Source of the DNA: JAFGPS01 sp964628465
GTDB taxonomy: Bacteria > Planctomycetota > Phycisphaerae > Sedimentisphaerales > Anaerobacaceae
Assembly (NCBI GenBank): GCA_964628465.1
Contig: CAZVOA010000004.1
Span: forward strand, 1 to 64,000
Length of the DNA: 64,000 nt
Reading direction: 5' to 3'
The position numbers and the translations under genes were made by a program. Below, in pieces: positions 42,176 through 50,150 of this stretch; the first letter of the stretch is position 1, and every line of letters begins with the position of its first letter. The notes beneath the pieces were generated by a model, which searched no databases, had not been told where the DNA came from, and saw only the letters and a program-made list of their open reading frames with translations.

Positions 42176-43741
42176 ATGATTCATATGAATATAAATACAA
42201 ATAAAGACATAATGAATAACTGGTTGAATTCCGGCAAGTCTGTTCGCATATGCGGACAGGATCTTAGACCGGTACCAAACGGATTGTTTACCGACCGCAT
42301 TTTTTGTATAGTCAAAGGCCAGGCAGAGGTGTATTTTTTAAAGCAGGTTCCACATGAAAATATCTGGTTGCTTAAAATATTTGCACCAGGCCGAAGACCA
42401 ACAGATGAATATCTCGAAGCTGTTAGTAATTATCTTCCCGGTACAGTAGAATTTTTCACTTGCACGCAAAGAAGGTTTCTCTGTGCAGAACATTTGGATT
42501 TAAGGAATTCAGGTTTCAATAATCCTGCTTTAACACAATTAACTGTAGGTTCTGTAATAATGCCGAAAGTACCTGGTACGACCTGGGCGTCTATGGCGGA
42601 TGACCTGCGTGACGGTACACTCAAATTATCATTAGTTCAAAGATTACGGATGAGTTTAAGTTTGGCGAAATGCATTTCGGTACTCGAAGCCCGTCAATGT
42701 TCTCATCGCGATCTTTCATCAACAAATGTTTTTTATGAAAATGAACGTGCGTATTTAATAGACTGGGATAGTCTTTATCATCCCCAATTACCTTTTCAAT
42801 CTAATACAACTGTTGGTACGATGGGATATATTCCACCTTTTTTAAATGTAGCGAATGGACAAGCAGATGTCTCATTATCGTGGTGTTTATATGCGGATAG
42901 ATTCGCACTAGCTCTACTTATCACAGAGTTCCTCCTTGTTGATCATCGATATAGTATGCAGCATGAAGATGGCAGTCTTTTTTCACAGAAGCAAATTGAT
43001 AGTCCTGATGATGGTTTTGTTAATGAAACAATAAATCAGCTTAAGCAAATATCTCCACCCTGTGCCATTCTGTTAAAACAGGCTTTTAATAGTCTAAGCT
43101 TTATAAATTGTCCTTCACCTGACGATTGGATAAGTGCACTAAAATACACTTTACGCAGACAGTCTGACACGAAAATATCTGGACCAAATAATGGTCAACA
43201 AACGCGGTTTGTTCGTGTAACTTGTAGCAACTGTAACACATCATTCAAAGTACCTAAGTCCAAAGTCAAGATGATTGAGGATAAGGGACAAGAAATACTT
43301 TGCCGGACTTGCCTGAAAGTACAGTTGAATAAATGGTCCGCCGAAAAGGCCCAACGTGACATGGATATACCTCAAGTATCTTGCGAGCACTGTCATAGCC
43401 CTTTTCGGCTTCAACGAGAAAAACTTGATTCACTCCTTGATAGGGGAAGGCCCATTCTTTGCCACAAATGTCTGCAAAAACAAATGAGAACATGGAAAAC
43501 TGAAAATGAGAAGAACTATTCCGGCGAAATATGTGCTAAATGCGGATGCGAATTCAATATAAGCAAAGATAAACTCGACATTCTTAAAAATAAAGACAAG
43601 CAGATACTTTGCAGAGATTGTCTGAAAGAAAAGCTGCAACCGGATGACAGACCTAAAACACCAGTTATTAAAAAGAAAACTAGTTTTGCTTCATCACTTT
43701 GGAAAATTTTTGGGAGGACTATAAATGATTATTATTGCTAA
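42176..43741 (+). CDS. Protein kinase with DWD variant and three C-terminal zinc ribbons
   Basis: 521 residues. The N-terminal kinase fold parallels the previous gene: Lys in IWLLKIFAPG, catalytic HRDLSSTNVF, but the metal-binding DFG is replaced by DWD (LIDWDSLYHP), so metal handling may be altered. The last 170 residues hold three tandem zinc-ribbon modules of about 50 residues, each with CxxC ... CxxC (VTCSNCNTSF, VSCEHCHSPF, EICAKCGCEF as first halves). The tandem pair with the preceding kinase looks like a duplication followed by a fusion to the ribbons, which may recruit nucleic acid or another protein. The start may be the ATG at 42185. Confidence 0.78.
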   Translation: MIHMNINTNKDIMNNWLNSGKSVRICGQDLRPVPNGLFTDRIFCIVKGQAEVYFLKQVPHENIWLLKIFAPGRRPTDEYLEAVSNYLPGTVEFFTCTQRRFLCAEHLDLRNSGFNNPALTQLTVGSVIMPKVPGTTWASMADDLRDGTLKLSLVQRLRMSLSLAKCISVLEARQCSHRDLSSTNVFYENERAYLIDWDSLYHPQLPFQSNTTVGTMGYIPPFLNVANGQADVSLSWCLYADRFALALLITEFLLVDHRYSMQHEDGSLFSQKQIDSPDDGFVNETINQLKQISPPCAILLKQAFNSLSFINCPSPDDWISALKYTLRRQSDTKISGPNNGQQTRFVRVTCSNCNTSFKVPKSKVKMIEDKGQEILCRTCLKVQLNKWSAEKAQRDMDIPQVSCEHCHSPFRLQREKLDSLLDRGRPILCHKCLQKQMRTWKTENEKNYSGEICAKCGCEFNISKDKLDILKNKDKQILCRDCLKEKLQPDDRPKTPVIKKKTSFASSLWKIFGRTINDYYC

Positions 43742-44006
43742 TCCAGTGTGGCTCGTTCTCGAAGCTATCAATATTACCATATTCCTTCTGCTGTGGCGCA
43801 TCATATTGATGGGTCATTATGGTACTAAGCTTGAGCGTATCAAAGAATATGCAGAGTCTCTGTTGGATTCATTATGTACCGCCGTTGACAGACTCTGGTA
43901 CAGAGCTATAAAGCGGCATTTGTCCCAAAGCGGGAAGTTGGTAGCGGTTGTATTGCTGCTTCTCTTTGTCCAAATAGTTTTGTATGGAATCGCAAGAGTA
44001 CTTTAG
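43725..44006 (+). CDS. Small two-helix membrane protein
   Basis: 93 residues, overlapping the end of the kinase gene by 17 bp, with GGGAGG before the ATG. One hydrophobic helix near the N-terminus (WLVLEAINITIFLLLWRIIL) and one at the C-terminus (VVLLLLFVQIVLYGI), with a charged amphipathic helix between. Likely an inner-membrane component of the operon. No family recognised. Confidence 0.6.
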   Translation: MIIIANPVWLVLEAINITIFLLLWRIILMGHYGTKLERIKEYAESLLDSLCTAVDRLWYRAIKRHLSQSGKLVAVVLLLLFVQIVLYGIARVL

Positions 44007-44047
44007 AGCTTCAGAGACAGTCAAGTACTGAAAGTGAGTATAGTAAA

Positions 44048-45178
44048 ATGCTAATAGATAAAGCTATCTCAAATCACTGGAAGATGCTGGGGCATCAAGA
44101 CATGGGTGTGACCGAACTTCGCACGTTCGACCCTGGTCCTATGGTCGCATACGTCGATAATGTGGACGACTTTGTTCGCCTGTCTATCGAAATGGGAGCG
44201 AAGGCATCAGGCATTTATGTTGGTGTCCAGCCGCGGCCCTTGTGGCTGTTTGATAAAGCCCCTAATTGTTGGAGACCCGCACGTTCGGGAGCTGAATGCG
44301 ATTGCGCATGCGACAACGATATTGAGTACATAACGACTGCCTTCTTTGATATAGATGTTGTTTCCATGGAGCGGACAAAAGGCCGTCCAGCCTCTAATGA
44401 GGAACTACTTGCAAGCCTCCACGCCGCTCAGTTACTCTGTCGGGAGGATGGTTTGATACTGAGTTCGACAATCTGTTGTAGTGGCAACGGCCATTATGTA
44501 TTGGCTCCTATCGTTTCTATACCAGTTGATGGCAACGAAGTAGCATTGAAATTCCGGCACTTCTGCTATCAGTTGGCTGAGAGGGTGACAAATAGAATCA
44601 CTGGGGCTAAGTTCGATCCTGTTTTCAACTTAAGCCGAGTAATGCGCATGATGGGAACTATGAATCGCAAAGGCCGAGCCCTGCCTGGAAGGCCGCATCG
44701 CAGGGCCCATTTTGTGACCCAGCCAACCTTTATAAGATCGATAGCATTACACCATATGATTTTAAATACCGAATCAGATGAGCCCTGCAGAAATATTAAG
44801 CCTTTATCCAAAGGTCTACGGTGTGATCTGCGAAAACTTGAAGATTGCGAGTTCATCGCATGGTGCCGGGAGTACCCGCAGTGCGTCAGCGAACCTTTGT
44901 GGTGGGCAATGATTACGAACCTGGCATACCTTGAAGGTGGCACTCAGCTCATTCATGAAATATCACGACTCGACATATCTCGTTACGATTACTCCGACAC
45001 TCAGCGCGTTATTGATCGAGTGGTCGAAGCCGGGTACAAGCCCGTGCTCTGTAAGACTCTGACTAGTGTTGCGATTATGTGTCCTGGCAGAGTCAGGTTT
45101 CAGTGCCCACGAATAAATCAATGTCAAGCCAGAGCACCGATGTATATGGCGACATCATATATTGTTTACTATAGATGA
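44048..45178 (+). CDS. AEP-like (primase-polymerase) replication protein
   Basis: 376 residues. The catalytic pattern of archaeo-eukaryotic primase-like proteins is visible: Asp-x-Asp in TAFFDIDVV, then SGNGHYVLAPI, then NLSRVMRMMGTMNRKG. The final 50 residues hold Cys pairs (CPGRVRFQCPRINQC), likely a zinc or Fe-S site. Such genes are typical of self-replicating plasmids, phages and integrative elements. It is more GC-rich by eye than the kinase genes before it, suggesting a different source or a newer module. The start has no strong ribosome binding site. Confidence 0.68.
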   Translation: MLIDKAISNHWKMLGHQDMGVTELRTFDPGPMVAYVDNVDDFVRLSIEMGAKASGIYVGVQPRPLWLFDKAPNCWRPARSGAECDCACDNDIEYITTAFFDIDVVSMERTKGRPASNEELLASLHAAQLLCREDGLILSSTICCSGNGHYVLAPIVSIPVDGNEVALKFRHFCYQLAERVTNRITGAKFDPVFNLSRVMRMMGTMNRKGRALPGRPHRRAHFVTQPTFIRSIALHHMILNTESDEPCRNIKPLSKGLRCDLRKLEDCEFIAWCREYPQCVSEPLWWAMITNLAYLEGGTQLIHEISRLDISRYDYSDTQRVIDRVVEAGYKPVLCKTLTSVAIMCPGRVRFQCPRINQCQARAPMYMATSYIVYYR

Positions 45179-45190
45179 GGAGATTTAGAT

Positions 45191-45508
45191 ATGAAAAAAG
45201 AAGTCAAGAACAAGCCACTCAAAGTGTTCCAATGTGGCCCTGTAAAAGCATCTATTTGGGCTGATTCTAAAGTTATCAACAACACCGTGGTGAAAGTCTA
45301 CAGCATAAAAATTGACTGTGCTTATAAGCATCGTGACACATGGGCGTCCACAAACTCGTTTGCCACCGAAGATCTTCCTAAAGTGGCGATGGTGGCAAAC
45401 GAATCCTATAAATATCTGCGGATGCGGACTTTCGGACATCAAACGCACCCCAATGAATATGATGACAACTCTGGGAACGATAAAAATGATAACCGTCAGG
45501 TAGATTAA
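45191..45508 (+). CDS. Conserved small element-associated protein
   Basis: 105 residues, GAGGAG just before the ATG. The opening MKKEVKNKPLKVFQCGPVKA and the following SIWADSKV, then WASTNSFATEDLPKVAMVAN, match a small family found beside primase and replication genes on mobile elements. Its role is unknown; the fold pattern, a beta hairpin then a helix, could suit single-strand DNA binding. It starts 12 bp after the primase stop. Confidence 0.6.
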   Translation: MKKEVKNKPLKVFQCGPVKASIWADSKVINNTVVKVYSIKIDCAYKHRDTWASTNSFATEDLPKVAMVANESYKYLRMRTFGHQTHPNEYDDNSGNDKNDNRQVD

Positions 45509-45580
45509 AAGAAATGAAGATTATAAACATACGTGAAATAATTCAAAACCATAGTAATTGCAAATATGAAAGGAAAAGAA

Positions 45581-46150
45581 ATGGAGAAGTTAATATTAAC
45601 ACTTAATGAACCCTTGTTACCTCTGGCTGGAATCGTCATCTTCGTCATAATTTGGGTGGTGGTTTACAGGACTTTCAAGGAGGCACAATTTTTTGGAAGC
45701 CAGGCACCAACAGCCACAATTGCGACATGCGTGTCCCTGTTGGCTGTAATGGGCATGTTCAATTTCCTGGGAGCAGGAGTTGAGCCGAACAGTGTTTCAG
45801 AAAAAACTGGCGGCGAGGGCACAAATCTGGATTTTATTATTCTACCTTATGCTGCTCTCGGTATCACGATAGTCCTTTTAGCACTCTATCTCTTTGGCAG
45901 CAAGCTTCTGGGAAAAGGTAAGTCAAAGGACCCTCTCGACTATGCTGAAAACCGAACTAAATCGATTTTTCAACCAGATCCGACCAAATGGGATAAGCCT
46001 GCCGAATGGAAAGTTGGAAAAGTGCAAAGAGGCAACATGAAGATCCAGGACAACTGCCCTGCTTCAAAGCCGACCGATAGACTCATGGGGAAGCACGTGA
46101 ATCACAGTGATACTCGTAAAGAGATAAAATCAGACAGGATGAAACAATAG
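45581..46150 (+). CDS. Three-helix membrane protein
   Basis: 189 residues from the ATG at 45581, which has AAAGGA at a proper distance; an ATG five codons earlier overlaps that site. Three hydrophobic helices (about 14-32, 49-64, 87-106) are followed by a long hydrophilic tail rich in Lys, Asp and Pro that should be cytoplasmic. The sequence matches no transporter family I know. With the next gene it forms a membrane pair, which could be a transfer-channel or element-maintenance component. Confidence 0.6.
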   Translation: MEKLILTLNEPLLPLAGIVIFVIIWVVVYRTFKEAQFFGSQAPTATIATCVSLLAVMGMFNFLGAGVEPNSVSEKTGGEGTNLDFIILPYAALGITIVLLALYLFGSKLLGKGKSKDPLDYAENRTKSIFQPDPTKWDKPAEWKVGKVQRGNMKIQDNCPASKPTDRLMGKHVNHSDTRKEIKSDRMKQ

Positions 46151-46199
46151 TGTTTGCTTCATCAAATAACGATGTTGGATCCAAACAAGGAGATTCAAA

Positions 46200-46685
46200 A
46201 TGAGTAATTACATGACAATCTTAAGAGGTCTTATGCTGTCAGTGACACTGGCTTCGATATTTGCCATCTTCCTGATGACAATATTAAAGGTTACTAAGCG
46301 GGTATGGTTCTTCCACAGAAAAACGGCCTTCGTGGTATCAACGGCGGTATCGATTCTTTTTCTTTTTGCCTTGCCTCAGTTTCTTGTGGAGCCGCCGGAT
46401 GCCCATCATACTCGAGGATATGGTGGCGTAATCAATGCCGCGGCAAGGTACTTCCAGCTCTTAGGAGTAGCTCTGGGAGCGGCAGCTGCCGTCGCACTTT
46501 CTCAAGTACTTCAGCTTGTCAGTAGAATGCCAGCAGACGAGAAACCTAAACCTCTCGCCAAGAAATCCTATCTCGCAGTCGTGAAGAACAATTCTCATGG
46601 AAGACCGAAAAAGAAAGAGAAACCTCTTGAAAAACCATCAAAGGAAGCGGCCAAAACCGCCGGAGAAGTTGTCAAGAAAGGCTAA
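46200..46685 (+). CDS. Membrane protein with a basic C-terminal tail
   Basis: 161 residues with AAGGAG before the ATG. Three hydrophobic segments (about 10-28, 42-60, 82-104), then a strongly basic tail of about 45 residues (KKSYLAVVKNNSHGRPKKKE). The tail could bind nucleic acid or phospholipid. Unknown family; likely a partner of the preceding three-helix protein. Confidence 0.55.
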   Translation: MSNYMTILRGLMLSVTLASIFAIFLMTILKVTKRVWFFHRKTAFVVSTAVSILFLFALPQFLVEPPDAHHTRGYGGVINAAARYFQLLGVALGAAAAVALSQVLQLVSRMPADEKPKPLAKKSYLAVVKNNSHGRPKKKEKPLEKPSKEAAKTAGEVVKKG

Positions 46686-46726
46686 AAACAAAGTAATAAA
46701 AAACGTATTTTTTAAGGAGCTTGATC

Positions 46727-47668
46727 ATGCGTGTATATGAACGAAAATTGAAGAATGGTATTAGCCGCACTAAAGAATTTGAGAAAAAGCATCTTGCTGA
46801 ATATGCCGTCAATATAGGTTTGAAATGTGGGCACGGCTGTGCATATTGCTCTACCGGAGCAATGTTAAGAACACATAATGTTTTTAACGAGTTAGGAGTA
46901 TCTCCGTTTGAAAACAACTTTGCGATTATTGATCCGGACACAGCGAATCGCATAGCAAAAGATGCCATCAGCAAGAGACAAAGAGGCCTTGTCCAGCTTT
47001 GTACAATAGTTGATGCATGGTCGCCTGAAGCACAGCAGTATAATCTCGGTAGAAGGTGTTTAGAGGAAATTCTCTCACAACCTGGATGGACAGTTAGAAT
47101 CCTGACGAAAAACGCGGCTGTCAGAAATGATTTTGATGTTATTGAAAGATATAAAGACCGGGTGCTTTTTGGCATGAGTATTACAGCGATTCCTGAACAA
47201 AGCAATGTAATATCAGTTATTGAGCCTAACGCATCCTGCATTGAAAAGCGAATGGAAGCGTTACGACAAGCCCATAACCGAGGACTGCGAACCTATGGCA
47301 TGCTTTGCCCACTATTACCGGGAATTGCTGATTCTACAGCCCATATTGATGAGATGGTCAAGTATATGGTTGACTGTGGTGTTGAGGAAATTTTCGCCGA
47401 AGCTGTTAATCCGAGAGGCCGCGGGCTTATACTAACAGAACAGGCACTTGATGCTGCGGGATATTACACCGAAGCTACTGCCATCAAGAATATCCGCAGA
47501 AGACAAAACTGGTCCGATTATGTAAAACGCTTAATTAAAAATGTACAACGAAGTGTACAGAAATACTATGACATTAGCAAACTGAGATTTTTGCAATATC
47601 CATCGGGATTAACAGAAAAAGATATCGCCGAAATCAAAAAAGACGATGCCGGAGTTGTTTGGCTATAA
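46727..47668 (+). CDS. Radical SAM protein, spore-photoproduct-lyase-like
   Basis: 314 residues from the ATG at 46727, AAGGAG 7 bp upstream. The radical SAM cluster motif CxxxCxxC is present as CGHGCAYC (about residue 34). Downstream ILTKNAAVRNDFDVI and FGMSITAIPEQSNVISVIEP match the SPL-like (SplB/Rv2578c-type) group, which includes DNA-repair enzymes, but the DNA-lesion specificity of this one cannot be told. It follows the two membrane proteins and overlaps the start of the next small gene. Its presence in an element otherwise concerned with DNA suggests a nucleic acid substrate; that is inference. Confidence 0.75.
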   Translation: MRVYERKLKNGISRTKEFEKKHLAEYAVNIGLKCGHGCAYCSTGAMLRTHNVFNELGVSPFENNFAIIDPDTANRIAKDAISKRQRGLVQLCTIVDAWSPEAQQYNLGRRCLEEILSQPGWTVRILTKNAAVRNDFDVIERYKDRVLFGMSITAIPEQSNVISVIEPNASCIEKRMEALRQAHNRGLRTYGMLCPLLPGIADSTAHIDEMVKYMVDCGVEEIFAEAVNPRGRGLILTEQALDAAGYYTEATAIKNIRRRQNWSDYVKRLIKNVQRSVQKYYDISKLRFLQYPSGLTEKDIAEIKKDDAGVVWL

Positions 47669-47927
47669 AGAAATGACGGATGCAGATTTAAAATCTAACA
47701 TAGGAAAAGCACCCATATACTGGATGCATGAAGCTATCATCTACCTTGGTCTTGATAGATTAGGATTGGCTCGTCCTGATCTTGCAATACATAGACTTAT
47801 TAGGAAAGGAGCCTTACATCCAAAGAAGATATCGGGACATCTTGCTTTTGATAAGAAGGAGTTAGATCTTATCGCTGAGAATGGTGATCAGAAAAGAGAA
47901 AGATGGAGACCAAAAAAAATAAATTAA
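47646..47927 (+). CDS. Small HTH-like DNA-binding protein
   Basis: 93 residues from 47646, overlapping the radical SAM gene by 23 bp; an alternative ATG at 47673 (MTDADLKSN) has no overlap. The middle reads as a MerR/excisionase-type winged helix: AIHRLIRKGALHPKKISGHL, then FDKKELDLI, with a basic tail. It is likely a regulator or excisionase of the element. No terminator is visible behind it. Confidence 0.55.
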   Translation: MPELFGYKEMTDADLKSNIGKAPIYWMHEAIIYLGLDRLGLARPDLAIHRLIRKGALHPKKISGHLAFDKKELDLIAENGDQKRERWRPKKIN

Positions 47928-48032
47928 ACATTTTTTATATTCTGCGTGAAAGAAAATACCTTTAAATCAGGATTTAAATTATATGAGCAAAATAAATAAT
48001 GTAACATTCGCTTTTACAGGTATTTACGATAA

Positions 48033-48076
48033 TGGGCGATACTGGATTCGAACCAGTGACCTCACGGGTGTGATAA
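48033..48076 (-). other. 3' half of tRNA-Val(CAC), probable attachment-site copy
   Basis: 44 nt on the minus strand match the 3' half of a tRNA: anticodon-loop part with CAC, variable loop AGGTC, T-arm ACTGGTTCGAATCCAGT, acceptor strand ATCGCCC and discriminator A. No 5' half precedes it; the anticodon stem has no partner, so it is not a working gene. Such half-tRNAs are what integrases leave as the second attachment-site copy. Confidence 0.7.
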
Positions 48077-48191
48077 GATTGGCTTGCGATATGAGTTTGA
48101 GGAACGGGCTGCTATCCTTGTATATGATGATTGTTTAAGCCAAGAAAGGTTGGAAGTTCAGGCTCTACAGGAAACAAGCGAAAGAGTTTAA
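48072..48191 (+). pseudogene. Truncated gene fragment ending at 48191
   Basis: An open frame without a start begins at the tRNA fragment and ends with TAA at 48191: LRYEFEERAAILVYDDCLSQ and on to QETSERV. The EFEERAAI-x-x-YD phrase is common at the C-terminus of replication and phage-type proteins. The 5' part is missing, consistent with a deletion or insertion at the tRNA-Val fragment. Confidence 0.6.
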
Positions 48192-48202
48192 GGTGAATAG
48201 GA

Positions 48203-48460
48203 ATGATAGGCTTTAATTCGAAGAATACCATTATCAGAAATGAACCAGAAACACCATGTTTGGCAATGAGGCCTCGTGAAACAGCTAAAGCCCTAGGTAT
48301 AAGTGAGCGTTTGCTATGGGAGCATACAGAGCGAGGAACAATTCCACATATCAGACTTGGTAAAGCTATACTCTACCCTGTGGATTCATTGCGGGACTGG
48401 CTAAAGAAACAGGCACAGTCAGATTTAGAACAAAATAATAATGAAAAAAAACCAGAATAA
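48203..48460 (+). CDS. Excisionase-like HTH_17 DNA-binding protein
   Basis: 85 residues. The helix-turn-helix reads AMRPRETAKALGISERLLWE, then RGTIPHIRLGKAILYPVDSL and RDWL, the classic MerR-like/excisionase form. It is upstream of an XRE-type protein and an integrase on the same strand, so it probably helps control or direct excision of the element. AGGTGAATAGGA precedes the ATG. Confidence 0.78.
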   Translation: MIGFNSKNTIIRNEPETPCLAMRPRETAKALGISERLLWEHTERGTIPHIRLGKAILYPVDSLRDWLKKQAQSDLEQNNNEKKPE

Positions 48461-48487
48461 TACTTGCATACTAAGTAAGTATACAGT

Positions 48488-48712
48488 ATGTTTAATTTAA
48501 TGAGCAAAATACTTAATGATATTCGTAAGGCAATCGAAGCCAGTAATAAAAGCCGCTACCGCTTGTCAAAAGATACCTCTATTCCGCAGAGCCAGTTATC
48601 GCGATTGATGACAGGAGAGTCGGGTTTAAGTGTTGAGGCATTAGAACGACTTGCAAAGGCTTTGGAGCTTGAGATTGTAATCCGAAATAAGACGAAACGA
48701 AAGAGAAGGTGA
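48488..48712 (+). CDS. XRE-family HTH regulator
   Basis: 74 residues; a second in-frame ATG at 48500 could also be the start. The helix-turn-helix is clear: SRYRLSKDTSIPQSQLSRLM, then SVEALERLAKALELEI. It lies 4 bp before the integrase gene, which argues for co-transcription and a role in controlling integration or excision. Confidence 0.75.
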   Translation: MFNLMSKILNDIRKAIEASNKSRYRLSKDTSIPQSQLSRLMTGESGLSVEALERLAKALELEIVIRNKTKRKRR

Positions 48713-48715
48713 ATT

Positions 48716-49984
48716 ATGGCAAGTGTAATTAGCGATCCTAATGGTCGAAAGCGAATTCAATTTGTAGCTGGTGATGGGAGCAGAAGGACAATCAGGCTGG
48801 GTAAAGCAACTTTGCGTCAGGCTGAATCCGCCAAGGTAAAAATAGAACAACTGGCTTTGGCAGCTACCGGTATTACTGGTGTGGTTGATAATGAAACGGC
48901 TAACTGGTTATCAGGCCTTGATGATTCTATATACGACAAACTGTCTGGTGTTGGACTGGTGTTGCGGCGTGAGAGTACTAAACTGGGAGCATTTATAGAA
49001 GGGTATATCAAAGAACGCTCTGATGTAAAACCAGCCACAAAGATTTCATACAGGCAGGGAACTGATGCATTGCTTAAATTTTTCGGCAGGGACAAGGTTT
49101 TGAGAGATATTACACCAGGTGATGCTGACCAGTGGCGGTTATACCTTATCGGACAGGATTTGGCCATTAACACAGTCCGTCGACGATGCGGTATCGCAAA
49201 ACAATTTTTTACCGTAGCTTTGAGGCGCAAGCTAATAACGTCCAATCCCTTTTCAGACCTTAAAGCTGCAGTACAAGGTAATCCCCAGCGATTCTACTTT
49301 GTCAAACACTCAGAGGCTCAAAAAATATTAGATGCTTGCCCAGATGCTCAGTGGCGATTGTTATTTGCTTTGAGTCGATATGGCGGGCTACGTTGTCCTT
49401 CGGAACACCTTGGTTTGAAGTGGGGAGATATAAATTGGGAAAAAGGTCGTATGACTGTAAGAAGCCCAAAAACCGAACATCACATCGGTCACGATTCACG
49501 CCTAGTCCCATTGTTTCCAGAGCTACTGCCTTATTTGCAAGAGGTATTTGAGCAGGCAGAGCCGGGGACCGAGTATGTTATAACTCGTTATCGCCAAGCT
49601 AATTGCAACCTACGAACCCAGCTTCAACGTATAATAAATAAAGCAGGATTGAAGCCCTGGCCGAAACTTTTTCAGAATCTACGCAGCACACGTGAAACTG
49701 AATTAGCTGAGCGTTGGCCAGAACATGTTGTTTGTGCGTGGATAGGAAACTCAAAAGCAGTGGCAAGAGAACATTACTTGCAGATAACTGAGGAACATTT
49801 CGAGCAGGCGGCGAGAATTTCTTTTGAAGATGGAAAAGCAGCGCAAAATACGGCGCAGCAAATGCTCGCAGAGCCTTGCATGACCTCGCATCCAGTTAGT
49901 GAATCTGCGAAATTCGACGTAAAACGAGATCCTGCAAGTCAATGCGAAACATCAGTGGGCCGGGTTGGAATCGAACCAACGTAG
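48716..49984 (+). CDS. Tyrosine-type site-specific integrase
   Basis: 422 residues. A SAM-like N-terminal core-binding domain (about 90-180) is followed by the catalytic domain. Visible active-site residues: Arg226 (GGLRCPSEHL), Arg323 in QNLRSTRETEL where HxxR is usual (His replaced by Gln), Asn345 in GNSKAVA where His is usual, and nucleophile Tyr354 in REHYLQI. This Gln/Asn variant occurs in other planctomycete integrases, so it may still work. The stop codon and last 10 codons (SVGRVGIEPT) are read from the 3' part of the tRNA-Tyr gene, meaning the element's end was formed by recombination into that tRNA. Confidence 0.88.
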   Translation: MASVISDPNGRKRIQFVAGDGSRRTIRLGKATLRQAESAKVKIEQLALAATGITGVVDNETANWLSGLDDSIYDKLSGVGLVLRRESTKLGAFIEGYIKERSDVKPATKISYRQGTDALLKFFGRDKVLRDITPGDADQWRLYLIGQDLAINTVRRRCGIAKQFFTVALRRKLITSNPFSDLKAAVQGNPQRFYFVKHSEAQKILDACPDAQWRLLFALSRYGGLRCPSEHLGLKWGDINWEKGRMTVRSPKTEHHIGHDSRLVPLFPELLPYLQEVFEQAEPGTEYVITRYRQANCNLRTQLQRIINKAGLKPWPKLFQNLRSTRETELAERWPEHVVCAWIGNSKAVAREHYLQITEEHFEQAARISFEDGKAAQNTAQQMLAEPCMTSHPVSESAKFDVKRDPASQCETSVGRVGIEPT

Positions 49985-50038
49985 GCTTACGCCAATGGGT
50001 TTACAGCCCATCCCCTTTGGCCGCTCGGGCACCGACCC
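49956..50038 (-). tRNA. tRNA-Tyr(GTA), integration target
   Basis: 83 nt including the discriminator A. Acceptor GGGTCGG pairs with CCGGCCC (one G-T), the anticodon stem ATGGG/CCCAT encloses loop CTGTAAA with anticodon GTA, a long variable arm is present as for class II tRNATyr, and the T-arm is GTTGGTTCGATTCCAAC. CCA is not encoded. The 3' end overlaps the integrase gene by 29 bp, so the element attachment site lies in this half. Confidence 0.93.
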
Positions 50039-50150
50039 TTGTTTAATCGTCTAACTACCAAAAACAACAAGATAAAACATTTGCGTTCTATTGTCAAGAA
50101 ACAATAATCAAATGTTTCAAAATTGGCAAATAAAACCGTATTGAATCAAT

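Noticed and set aside
48033..48108. Complete tRNA-Val gene
   Set aside because: Only the 3' half is present; the anticodon stem and everything 5' of it are missing.
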